From assembly GCA_027563935.2 (NCBI GenBank), contig JANVAS020000222.1:2418001-2482000 (forward strand): DNA of 64,000 nt. Direction: 5' to 3'. This DNA comes from Costus lasius. Taxonomy: Eukaryota > Streptophyta > Magnoliopsida > Zingiberales > Costaceae. Position 1 is the stretch's first letter; each line of letters opens with the position of its first letter. Below the pieces are notes generated by a model, which saw nothing but the letters and a program-made list of their open reading frames with translations, was not told the DNA's origin and searched no databases. The position numbers were made by a program, and so were the translations under genes. Shown here piece by piece: positions 47,110 through 58,237 of the stretch.

Positions 47110-50100
47110 TGACCGTTATGTGCTCATATTTGATTTTGGCTCATCCAGGTAAATGCTCTCTCTTTCTTCAATCAGTTCTTCTTGATGGTAATGTTTCAAT
47201 CTTTGGCCATTAACTTTAAATTCTCCTGTATCTTCACTCCATATATCCACAGCTCCGTAGGGTAAATTTTCTTCACCTGAAAAGGTCCAGACCAACGGGA
47301 CTTGAGTTTACTAGGAAAAAAGTCTTAATCTAGAATTGAATAAAAGAACAAAGTCACCTGGTAGGAAATATTTTCTTAAAATATGCTCATCATGCCATCT
47401 CTTAGTCCTCTCATTGTAAATTCTTGCATTTTCATAGGCTGAGAGTCTAATTTCATCCAACTCGTTCAATTGTAACCTCTGTTTTTCACTTGCGTTCTTT
47501 ATGTCAAAGTTTAATGCCTTGATTGCCCATAATGCTTTATGTTCGAGTTCTACAGGTAGATGGCAGGATTTACCATAGATTAATTGAAAAGGGGACATAC
47601 CAATTGGTGTTTTGAAAGCTGTCCGGTATGCGCATAGTGCATCATCAAGTTTGAATGTCCAATCTTTCCTTGTGCGCGAAACTGTCTTTTCCAAAATCCC
47701 TTTTATTTCACTATTTGATATCTCAACTTGCCCACTTGTTTGAGGATGATAAGGTGTAGCTACTCCATGATTTACTCCATACTTTCTGAGTAAAGTTGAG
47801 AACTTGTGTTCTATGAAGTGTAAGCCACCATCACTGATTACAACTCGTGGTGTTCAAAATCTTGGAAAGATAATTTTTTTGAAGAGTTTGACAACAACTC
47901 TGGAATCATTGGTTGGTGATGCAATAGCTGCAACCCATTTTGAAACATAATCCACTAGTACAAGAATATATTTGTTACCCCCAGAAGACCGGAAGGGTCC
48001 CATGAAGTCAATTCCCCAAACATCAAAAATTTCAACCTGAAGAATATTAGACAATGGCATTTCATGTCTTATGTTAATGTTGCCTATCCTTTGACATCTA
48101 TCACAAGATAAAATGAAGTTTCTAGAATCTTTGAAAATTGTGGGCCAATAAAATCCTGATTGCAACACTTTAAAGGCAGTTTTCTCAGCACTAGCATGCC
48201 CACCATAAGAAGATCCATGGCATTGAAACAATATATTAGTAACCTCCTCCTTAGGTACACATCTCCTAAAAATACCATCTGCACATATTCGAAATACATA
48301 AGGCTCATCCCAAAAATAGTGTTTCACCTCAGCCAAGAATCTCTTCCTTCTTTGGTAACTCAAATCAGGGGGAAAAACATTGGCTACAAGGTAATTCACA
48401 ATGTCAGCATACCAAGGGGCTCTGATTTGTTCGATGATCAGTAGTTGTTCTTCAGCGAAGAAGTCATTAATTACATCATTTTCCTCGGTGTTTACCATAA
48501 TCCTTGAGAGATGATCTGCAACAAAATTCTCTGATCCTTTTTTGTCTTTAATTTCCAAATCAAATTTTCGTAAAAGCAGAATCCATCTGAGCAGACGGTG
48601 TTTAGTATCTTTCTTCTGCATTAAGTATCTTACAGCTGCATAATCAGTGTACACTACCACCTTTGAGTTAATTAAATATGACCTAAATTTATTAGAAGCA
48701 AATACTATGGCCAATAATTCCTTTTTAGTGGTAGTGTAATTCTTCTGTGTCTCGTCCAAAGTTCTGCTGGCATAGTGAATAACATGAGGTTTCTTATCTT
48801 TTCTCTATCCCAGGACTGCTCCTACTGCATAATCACTAGCATCACACATGAGCTCAAAGGGCAGGTTCCAATCCGGGGGCTGAATAATGGGTGCTGAAAC
48901 CAAAGCTTTCTTCAATTCCTGAAAAGCAGATAAACAATTCTCATCAAAAGAAAATTTGACATCTTTATAAAGTAAATGTGTAAGAGGTCTAGCAAGTTTA
49001 GAGAAGTCCTTAATGAATCGTCGGTAGAACCATGCATGCCCTAGCAAACTTCGGACTTCTTTCACTGTGGTAGGTGGTTCCAATTGGTCTATCACTTCAA
49101 CTTTAGCTTTGTCCACTTCAATTCCTCTTTCTGAGATTAAGTGTCCCAAAACTATCCCTTGCTTGACCATGAAATGGCATTTTTCCCAATTAAGCACAAG
49201 GTTAATTTCTTTACACCTCTGTAAAACCTGAGATAAGTTAGCCAAACATATATCAAAAGAGGAACCATATACTGAGAAATCATCCATGAATACATCCATA
49301 AAATCTTCAATAAAATAAAAAAAAATAGCCATCATGCATCTCTGGAATGTAGCAGGAGCATTAAATAAACCAAAAGGCATCCTCCTATATGCAAAAGTTC
49401 AATAGGGGCAAGTGAAAGTGGTTTTCTCTTGATCACCAGGGTGTATAGGGATTTGAAAAAAAACCAGAATACCCATCTAAAAAGCAAAAGTGAGAGTGGT
49501 TTGCCAATCTTTCAACCATTTGATCAATAAAAGGTAGAGGAAAGTGATCTTTCCTAGTAGCAGCATTCAGTTTTCTATAATCTATACACATGCGCCAACT
49601 AGTAACAGTTCTAACAGGAATTAGTTTATTATCATTGTTTTTCATAACAGTTACCCCTCCTTTCTTAGGAACACAATGTACAAGACTTACCCATTTACTA
49701 TCGGAGATAGGATAGATAATACCTGCATCCAGTAATTTCAAAACTTCCTTTTTTACCACTTCTTTCATGGAGGGGTTCAGTCTTCTTTGGAAATCTGCAT
49801 GTGGCTTGTGCTCTTCTTCCATCAAGATCCTGTGCATACAAAAAGAAGGATTAATTCCTTTTAAGTCAACAATAGAATACCCAATTACCTTTCTGTGAAT
49901 CCTTAATTCCCTGAGAAGCAACTCTGTTTCCCTTTTTCCAAGCTGTGCATCAACTATAACAGGATAAGTAGAATTAGGACCAAGAAACTCATAACGAAGG
50001 TTATCAGGTAAAGCTTTAAGCACTATTTTTGGAGTTTTTTCTTTTTCATCACAAGTTTTGCAATCTAGAAATTCATCAATTTCAGGCTTGGTTTCTTCCT

Positions 50101-51961
50101 TAAGAACAGAATTAGAATCATAATCAGAAGGTTCAACAAATAAATCATTAAGATCATAAATAACGTCATCTCTATCATGTATACTACAACAATATTCAGA
50201 ATTTGAAGGATTTTTCATGGCTTCACGCAAGTTATACTCTATCTTTTCACCCCCAATGTTAAGTGAAAGCTTACCATTTTTTACATCGATGAGTGCACCT
50301 GCTGTGGCCAAAAATGGTCTACCAAGTATGATGGGGATTTTTGCATCTTCCTCCATCTCAAGGACTACAAAATCTGCTGGGATGAAATACTCATCTACTT
50401 GAACTGGCACATCTTCAAGAGTCCCCACAGGATATTTAACTAAACGATCAGTGAGCTGTAAAGATATTGAAGTCAGTTTAAGCTCTCCTATGTCCAACCT
50501 CTTGCAAATAGATAATGGTATTAGACTCACACTAGCTCCTAAATCACATAAGGCTCGGTCAAAAGCCATACTACAAATAAAACAAGGGATAGAGAAACTA
50601 CCTGGATCCTTCAACTTAGGTGGCAACTTGTTTTGAATAATAGCACTACATTCCTCAGTTAAAGCCACAGTACCATAGTCTTCTATTTTTCTCTTATTAG
50701 ACAGAATTTCTTTTAAAAATTTAGCATATGTGGGCATTTGCAATAAAGCTTCAGTAAATGGAATGTTAATGTAAAGTTTTTTCAAAATATCTAAAAATTT
50801 CCCAAATTGTTTGTCTAGTTTTTCCTGTACTAACCTTTGAGGAAAAGGTATAGGTGTCTTATATGGTGTAGATGAATTAGGTTTAGAAATATCTTTTTGA
50901 CCAAGCATATTACCTCTTGGTTCATCACCCTTATGAGGTGATAAATTATTTTGGGATTGCTCATGTTCATAAGATTCTTCTAACCCTACTTCTTGGTCAT
51001 ATTCATTATTAAGCCTTTTTCTATTGTTCTCAATTCTCTCCTTTGGCTCCTCCAATTTCTTACCACTTCTAGTGACAACAACACTGCAGTGTTCATTAGG
51101 TATCTGATTTTCTATGAAGTTCTTGTGGGCAGTTAAAGATTCTACTTGAAAGGCCAGTTGATTAACCATTCCTTTGAGATTTTCAATTTCTTTGTTTTGA
51201 TTAGCCATAAACTTGTCAAGCAAAGATTCTACACAAAAAAAATTTACCTCTTCCCTTGGAGTTTACAATTCCTCACTTTCATTCTTACCATGATGATGAC
51301 CATGTAACATTCTTTCTTCAGGATCCCATTGGTTATGATTCAAGAACATTTCTTTAAATAGTGCAAAAGCATCATCCACAGTCTTACTCATACTAGCTCC
51401 CTCTGCAGAAGTATCAACAATTAGGTGGGTATCATAAAGTAAACCATAATAAAACGTATGAATTAAAGTCCAATTTTCAAGGCTATGGTGCGGGCTCTTC
51501 CATAGTAAATCATTGAACCGCTCCCAAGCTTTGTTAAATGATTCTCCATTTTTCTGTGCAAAGTTCATGATTTGATTTCTCAATTGGATGGTTTTACTTG
51601 GTGGAAACTACTTTGTCAAGAAAGCATTTGATAGTTGTTCCCATGTAGTAAATGCACCAGTAGGTCAAGAATGTAGCCAAAATCGTGCTCGGTCCCTGAG
51701 AGAAAAAGGAAATAATCTTAGTTTTAATACATCATCAGAAACTCCATAAATCTTAATGGTATCACAATATTCAAGAAAAAGATGTAAGTGTTGATAGGGA
51801 TCTTCAATTGGATCTCCTCCAAATTGATTATGCTAGATCATGGTCAAGAGGGCAGAATTAATCTCGAAACTATCGGCTTCAATGCTGGGTTTGATAATGC
51901 TAGAGTGTATTTCTGGTGACCTGGGGACAATATAGTCTCTAAGTAATCTCTATCCTGCCAT
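47110..51961 (-). pseudogene. Athila-like Ty3/gypsy Gag-Pol relic
   Basis: Read on the minus strand, Gag starts near 51961 (MAG) and is cut by stops at 51950, 51833, 51665, 51609 and 51260. The AWERF...PHH block of Retrotrans_gag proteins is clear. A frame from 51223 carries the Gag tail, then protease CDLGASVSLIP (near 50520-50552), then the start of reverse transcriptase (RMCIDYRKLN, FLDGYSGF). An eight-T homopolymer (49456-49463 on the plus strand) appears to cause a frameshift. Reverse transcriptase resumes at 49380 with FMDDF (near 49276-49293). TAG at 48805-48807 stands where relatives usually have Gln. RNase H and integrase follow (zinc part CDRCQRIGN, then [23 protein letters not shown]), cut by TGA at 47854-47856, with further frame breaks near 47310. 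The order protease-RT-RNase H-integrase is that of Ty3/gypsy. It is inactive. Confidence 0.9.
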
Positions 51962-52098
51962 TGGAATTAAATTTCTTGTATAGTCTAAGGCAGACAGATT
52001 AAGTAACTCAAGCAAACAGAGAAGAGCAAAAAGATAAAACACAAAATAAGCCTAGTCTAGCAATACTCTCAATATCTTCAATATTGACAAAACAAAGG

Positions 52099-52116
52099 TC
52101 CCCGGCAACGGCGCCA
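52099..52116 (-). other. primer binding site of Athila-like element (tRNA-Asp type)
   Basis: Minus-strand TGGCGCCGTTGCCGGGGA is complementary to the 3' end of plant tRNA-Asp and begins six bases inside the 5' LTR. It distinguishes this element from the iMet-primed copia elements. Confidence 0.88.
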
Positions 52117-52122
52117 ATAACT

Positions 52123-54132
52123 TGATGTGATCCGAAAGGACATACTTTTAAATACAAGCAGGTTGACTTGTTTCAGGTGTCGCGGCCAAAGATATTGGCG
52201 TACAGGGCTATTGTCACTCCCTGGCACGGCTCAAAAAACTTGTTTTCCCTAACTTGTAGTGTCCGCAAGTGCACGGATACTCGAAGTAATAAAGTAAATA
52301 TCGATCCCCAGAGAGACCTATGCTGTCAAGTACCGAATAATTGATTTCTTCCTATCTAGGCAATCAAAAAAGAGAAAGGCAAGCAGAGAGCGAAGACACG
52401 TGGGAGAATAATGTAAGAGAGAAATTGGTACTAGGTTTCATTCCCTTGGATTTCCACGACTAGATATATAAAGATGTTCATCAATCGAATTCTAACATGA
52501 TAAAACTCAATTTACTTCAAAAAGGGATTATCTCACTTTCGTGTAGATAACCATGCAGAGATAAATCTTCACTTTTGCGCAAGATTCATCCGAAGCTGAA
52601 GATAAGTAAATCATCAATCAAAGAACTCAAATATCACTTTCGTGCATCCGAGTTCTAAGTTGATTGCCTCGAGTGGAATCTCGAGGATCACTTTCGTGCA
52701 TCCGAGACTCAACACACGTTTTACCTATTGTTCTCCAACGTTCCGATCCTCGCTTTCGCGCAAGATCTCCACGTTTGACACAATAACTCAATCATAAGTT
52801 CATTACTATCATCATGGCAATTTAACTTACTAAAATAAAGAAATAAGAACTTGACACAATATCCTTATTGCGAAAACTCTAAATCATGATGACAAAAAGC
52901 AAACTAAGGAGAATCTTAGAGAAATAATCGCATAGGTAAAATTATCAAAGTAGAATAATCATGATGAAAGTAAAAGATTATCTAGTCATTAAGAAAATCA
53001 AAGGGAATTACTCCCCCATGTCCCAAAATAAGTTTAAGCAAGCATGGTGAAGGAATTACAAAATACCATAATTTCAAAAGATCAAAAATCAACAAGAAAG
53101 GAGTTTTAGGAAAATACAGCATGGCTGTGAAATATTTCACATCCGTAATTTGCAATGAAAGTGGTGAACAGTGGTGGCGCTTCTTCTTCCTTTGATTTCT
53201 CCTCAAATTGATATCCTTTCGTTCTGAAACTTCTAGCACGTTGTCTCCTTCTCCAGGTGAAGCTTCAGTATGAAAATCATGGCCGGAGGTGCTCTGGATT
53301 GGTCGCGGCGGCGGAACCCTAAGCGGCGGCGTGTACCGTGATTTCTCCCTCGATAGTGGATGCAATTTGCGGCTTTTGGTGTCTACGTGATCCTCTCGTC
53401 GTAAGCCCTTTTTTCTTCTTATGGCATCCAATTTAGAGTTCTGGATCGCCCGCAATAATATATGCAAAAATTGGGCGTCGAAATCAACTTGGTAGTCGCG
53501 TTCAAAAACAGAAATACGGTAGTGTAATAGTTCACGGCACTGCTGTAAAATCGGTCGAGTGTTCTGTTCTGAAAGTGTTGGGAAATACGACACCATAATA
53601 TGGTTCACGACACTGCCGTAAAATTGGCTAAACTCTCTAGTCGGAAACATCTGGAAAATACGGCCTGTGAAATAGTTTACGGTAGTGCCGTAATTTCAGC
53701 AATGCTCTCTGTTCCGAAAGTGCTCCAAAATACGACCGTGTAAAATCTTATGGCAGTGCCATATTTTTTGCACAGTCTTCTGATCTGAAGTTTTCCCAAA
53801 TTACGGCAGGTGCTCCGATATTACGGTATCGTATGGAAATACGGTGCCGTAATATAGATTACGACCCTACCGTATTTTGGTTTGTTGCTCCGTTTTACAT
53901 GAAATTTGTGATGTGAACTCCTCTTGAAGATGGTAGCTCTTCCATGTATTTGATTTTGCTTGAAAATGACTTAAAATAGTGCCTTTTTACCTGAAAATCA
54001 TCAAAAACTAAAATAGAAGTTGATTTTGCAATATTTGATAAATTCGGCATAAAAACAAGCAAAAGATATTCAATTTAGCATGAAAAGATATATAAAATGA
54101 TACAAAATATACTATATATTTTGGTGTCATCA
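52123..54132 (-). repeat. 5' LTR of Athila-like element
   Basis: This 2010-base LTR runs TGATGTGATCC to GGTGTCATCA on the plus strand. It contains five CACTTTCGTG-type motifs (52531-52765), the ACGG...CCGT palindrome array (about 53510-53880) and a PBS-like relic (GAGCCGTGCCAGGGA, minus strand, near 52215-52240). Frames on either strand are not protein-like. Confidence 0.9.
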
Positions 54133-54368
54133 GCTTACTATTGCATTGATGGACTGCCTTAGAGGTACGAGTACTAACCACTTCATCGAAAAGTTGCTTT
54201 AGATCACTTATGATCTCAGAGGCACTTTTCTCCTCATATTGCCTTCGCAATTCAAGTGACATGTTGGTTAGCATCAGATTAATAACCTCAGATGCATCCT
54301 TTTGATGCCTATGAAAAGCATCAGTCTCGATCGCTGAGGCTGAGCATGGAAGGGATTCGGGAATAGGC

Positions 54369-57300
54369 TGTAACGCCCTTGATTTTCTGAATTATGATTT
54401 AAGGTTAGAAATTCAGTTTCTGTATTTTTATCGGTTAAAATTTTGGGATTTTTGCCTAATTGTAGGACTTTTCCCTACAGGGCAAAAATAATTATTTTTG
54501 TTGGGGCTTCGAACCCTCAACCTTGACTATTTGCTCCTGGAATTCTTCCACCATGGTGGCGCATATTTCTGTGTTATTGGAGTGGCGCATGGTGGTTAAG
54601 CCCAGGTAAGCCCATTAAAGCCGATTTCCACTTAAGTTAATTGGGTTATTGGATCTTGGATCCGTTTGGGGTGGAAAAAAAAAAAAAAAAAAAAAAAGGG
54701 GAAAATTCGTGAGAGCTCCTCTCCCTCACGATTTTTGGTTTGTTTCTTGCCCTAGCCGCCTGTGTTGTCGCCCCTCACTGTGCTTGGCGCTCCTGCAAAA
54801 TTTCTGACGCTGGTGGTGGCAGACTGGTGGTGGACGAACTTTCTGGAGACCCCTGATCCCCTGTTTTGGCGTTTTCTCTGTGGGCGATTTTTCTGGTGAG
54901 TAATTCGATCCTAAGGAGTCTAATCCGAATTAAAATTCGTTATTTGCCATGATTATTCGTATGGGGTTGAATTCAAATAATTATAGGGTTTTAAAATCCT
55001 GTTCTGCTGAAATCTGCATTCGTTAATCTGACCTTTGTGTACTATAACCCCAATATCTCATGGCCTATAGATCCAAATCGCACGAGATAAATTTTGTATG
55101 AAACTAGATATGTTTGGCTTTAATTTGAATATGATATCGACCATATCCGAGTGGTATTCGTATTTCAATCTGTATTGCAATCCAGCTGTACAAAATCAGT
55201 TTTCTGAAATTCTGGATTTCGACCTTTATGTGTTCGAACCATCATATCTCCCTAGGTATAGCTCGAAATCATGTCAAATCAGTTTTATTAGACCGTAGGC
55301 TCGAAGAGCTTTATTTTGACTCCCATAACGCCTATTTTCGATTAGTTATTGGATCTGAAATAAATGTCGCAAGTCTGATATATGAATCTGTTTTCTTGAA
55401 ATCTGAAATTCTGACCTTCCTATGTTCGAACCCTTATATCTTCCTGTCTAAAATTCGAAATCTTGTGAAACCAGTTTTATTGGAAACTAGATTCAGGGAG
55501 CTTCATTTTGAAAACAATATTGACTAGCTTTGGTTCGAAATTGGACTAAAAATATATTTTGCAAACTGACAATATAAATCTGCTATGTTTTGGTTAGACG
55601 AATATTCCTTTGTGAGAAAAATTTACATTGTATGGTTTAACCTCTTAAATTGTGGTCTGTAGTTCTTCTAAAATTTATTTGTTTGATGAGAAATTTTAGA
55701 GAAAACAAAATTGGGGATTTAACTAAGAACTTAGGAATTTTCGAAAATATAGTTCGAGCCAATTTTGGGGCTTTGGTCAATTTTCTTCACGAGCGTGTAA
55801 TTAAAATTATCTGTAGTGGGGGACTGAAATTATTTACATGAAATTTGTGCGTTCCGTTAAGGTTCTGAAAGTGGCGCCCCTTACAGTAATTTTATAGCTC
55901 ACGGTTTTAGAAATTTTGAGGAGATTATTTCATGAATAATTTCTGTTCTGTGTTTAAATGTTTGTTATATGAATAATTTCTGTTCTGTATTTAATTGTTT
56001 GTTATGTGGATATTTCCTGTTCTGTTTATATGTTGTGAAGTTTCTGAAAACCTTGAATGTGTTTAAAACATTTGTGAGAACATAGAATGGTTTGATATGA
56101 ATTAAGGTTAGTTGTAAGGAATTCACTCATATAAATTCTGTTCTGTGTTTAAGGACTGGATATTAGGGTGTGTCATTTTCTGGTTTGTTAGACTTTGGGC
56201 ATAATGTAAGAATTAAGTAGTGGTTGATCCTACTTCTCCGTTTCAGTATAATCTGTTCTGTAAAATTATGCCCTAGTGTAGCACTCTTCCGTGTCCTTAC
56301 CCTCCTTCTGTGGCGCTGTAATGGTGCTGATAGTCTACTACGACCCTTGAGACACTATTTCTGTTCTGGGTATTGGAGGCCAGAGTGCCACGTCCTAACA
56401 AGACGGGGGCCACCCACTGATACCTCCTCTACCATTCAGTTCTGGGTTTTGGAGGCCAGAGTGCCACGTCCTAACAAGACGGGGGCCACCCACTGATACC
56501 TCCTCTACCATTCAGTTCTGGGTTTTGGAGGCCAGAGTGCCACGTCCTAACAAGACGGGGGCCACCCACTGATACCTCCTCTACCATTCAGTTCTGGGTT
56601 TTGGAGGCCAGAGTGCCACGTCCTAACAAGACGGGGGCCACCCACTGATACCTCCTCTACCATTCAGTTCTGGGTTTTGGAGGCCAGAGTGCCACGTCCT
56701 AACAAGACGGGGGCCACCCACTGATACCTCCTCTACCATTCAGTTATGGGTTTTGGAGGCCAGAGTGCCACGTCCTGACAAGACGGGGGCCACCCACTGA
56801 TACCTCCTCTACCATTCTGTTCTGGGTATTGGAGACCAGAGTGCCACGTCCTGACAAGACGGGGGCCACCCACTGATATCTCCTCTACCATTCTGTTTCT
56901 GATATGCATGCATTGTCTCGTCCTCGGCAGAGGTGGGGTCAGACCTTCTGTGGTCATCAGGCCTTCTGTGGCCTTTCTGTTTCCGATGTAGACTATCCGT
57001 TTGGACTCTGAAAATTCTGATTTTCTGTCTGTCAGTTCTGATTTCTGTAGTTCTGTTTCGATCTGTATTTAGATGTATTAGGCGGTGTGGTTAGTTGGTA
57101 TGGGTTGGTATATTCATATCCTACCTGTTTGATGCCTATTGTTACAAGTATCTGTATTTGATTGTGTTTGTTTCTGATATGAGCATGCATGTTAAGTTGA
57201 TTTATCTTATCTGTTAAATAAAAAGAATTTCAACTTAAGTATGATATTTTTGATGTGTACTATGGATGACTTTTAGTGTCTTTTACTCACTGAGCTTTTT

Positions 57301-57921
57301 AGCTCACCTCCGTTGTTTAAATGTTTTCAGGTGAGACATCAAGACAGTAATTGCTACAGCTAATATGACGCTAATGTTTGATGTCATTTCTAAGAATAGT
57401 CTTCTAAAGATTTATCAGGCCTGCGTGCCTAATTTATTATGACCTATATGACATGTTTTATCTCCTGAGGGCTTATGCCTGTTTTCAGGATATTATATTA
57501 TAGTTGTTTCGTTTAAATTATTGGATACAAGTCTTGGATTCTTTTATTGAATTGGTTCTTATTTTGAAATGTCCGATTTGAGATGTGTAACCGAATTTGT
57601 GTTGTTTATTTTAGTATCTGAATAATCAGTTCTGTATATTTCTGAAATTCCACATATGTGTAGTGTGGACGTTTGTTGTTGTTACAAGATATGTGTGTCT
57701 GTGCAGCAGTAGTTTAGAATACTTGCTGCCGGATTTTTTCTGGATTTTCCGGATTTTTATTTCCTAGTAAATCGATCCTATTCAGTTCTGTGCGGTTTTC
57801 AGTTCCGTAGTAATGTCCTTCGATGCCGCTTTCTTCTTGTGTTTTAATGGAAGAGTAAAAATTTTTGAAACCCCGTATTTTACTTGTATGCGTGTGGGGT
57901 GTGATTCTGAGGGATGTTACA
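54369..57921 (+). repeat. long LTR (TGTAAC...GTTACA), probably solo, with TAGGC duplication
   Basis: A 3553-base insertion runs TGTAACGCCC to GGGATGTTACA and is flanked by TAGGC at 54364-54368 and 57922-57926. I find no PBS, gag or pol in it, so a very long solo LTR is the simplest reading. The start and length recall Del/Tekay-type gypsy LTRs, but that is only a guess. It contains a 23-base A run (54675-54697) and a 76-bp tandem repeat (56363-56894). Orientation is assumed from the TGTAACGCCC end. Confidence 0.75.
56363..56894. repeat. 76-bp tandem repeat, seven units
   Basis: Units start at 56363, 56439, 56515, 56591, 56667, 56743 and 56819, each exactly 76 bases. The core is CCAGAGTGCCACGTCCTAAC followed by AAGACGGGGGCCACCC. 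The inner units are nearly identical; the last two share a CTGAC variant, suggesting array growth from the middle. Frames across it are not coding (76 is not a multiple of three). Confidence 0.95.
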
Positions 57922-58063
57922 TAGGCTACTCAAGGACATACAACTTCTTATCATGCTTGAGAACAATCCTCAAGTTGAGATACCAGTCTAATAAGTTGGT
58001 TTCGACCAACTTGTTCCTTTCCAGGATAGATCGTAGTGACCATCTGCTATTGTTTGTTGCCAT

Positions 58064-58237
58064 TATATCTACAATAATCAAGAAAAAGCATATTAGTACT
58101 ACTTTGAATCATTTAATCTGGGCTTGTATTAAATGATTGTAGCTCCCACTATTTTAATCGAATTGACAACCCACAAAGTCAATAGAGAAATCTGTGATTT
58201 CCTAGTGGGATGGGATCCTTGTTTCACATGAGGCTTT
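58064..58237 (-). other. leader of copia-3, part next to gag
   Basis: In reverse this matches the GGTTGTCAATTCG...AGTGGGAGC stretch just before gag of element D (28300-28468). It is interrupted at 58237 by an Athila-type solo LTR. Confidence 0.75.

Larger units (their letters stand above)
35692..54132 (-). mobile_element. Athila-like Ty3/gypsy element, decayed, with element B inside
   Basis: This minus-strand element has a left (3') LTR remnant 35692-36740, an internal region (36741-37241 and 46250-52122), and a full right (5') LTR 52123-54132. The protease CDLGAS motif, FMDD reverse transcriptase, integrase blocks and tRNA-Asp-type PBS point to the Athila lineage. The LTR halves (35692-36740 and 53084-54132) have equal length but differ at many sites, several percent by eye, so it is older than the elements nested in it. 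It interrupts a copia gag at 54133, with expected duplication GCTTA (54133-54137). Confidence 0.88.
54133..58063 (-). pseudogene. gag N-terminus of copia-3, split by a 3.55-kb LTR
   Basis: On the minus strand, ATG at 58063 opens MATNNS... and the frame reads through a KLYVLE block to 57927. With the LTR at 54369-57921 and one TAGGC duplication set aside, it continues from 54368 as PIPESLP and then the LMLTNMSLELRRQYEEK block to 54133. These blocks align with MATNTGG, KLYVLEQALP and LMLASMAPELQ in element D. A TAG lies at the join where D has CAG. Only about the first 120 codons of Gag are in view. Confidence 0.82.

Noticed and set aside
52982..53650. A 222-codon minus-strand frame
   Set aside because: It lies wholly in the Athila-type LTR; the matching region in the left LTR does not keep the frame, and no domain is visible.
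55098..55841. AT-rich frames of 63-99 codons
   Set aside because: They lie inside the 3.55-kb LTR, have no motifs and only loose Phe/Ser/Leu-rich composition.
56363..56894. CRISPR-like regular repeats
   Set aside because: The 76-bp units are contiguous without spacers, so this is a tandem repeat.
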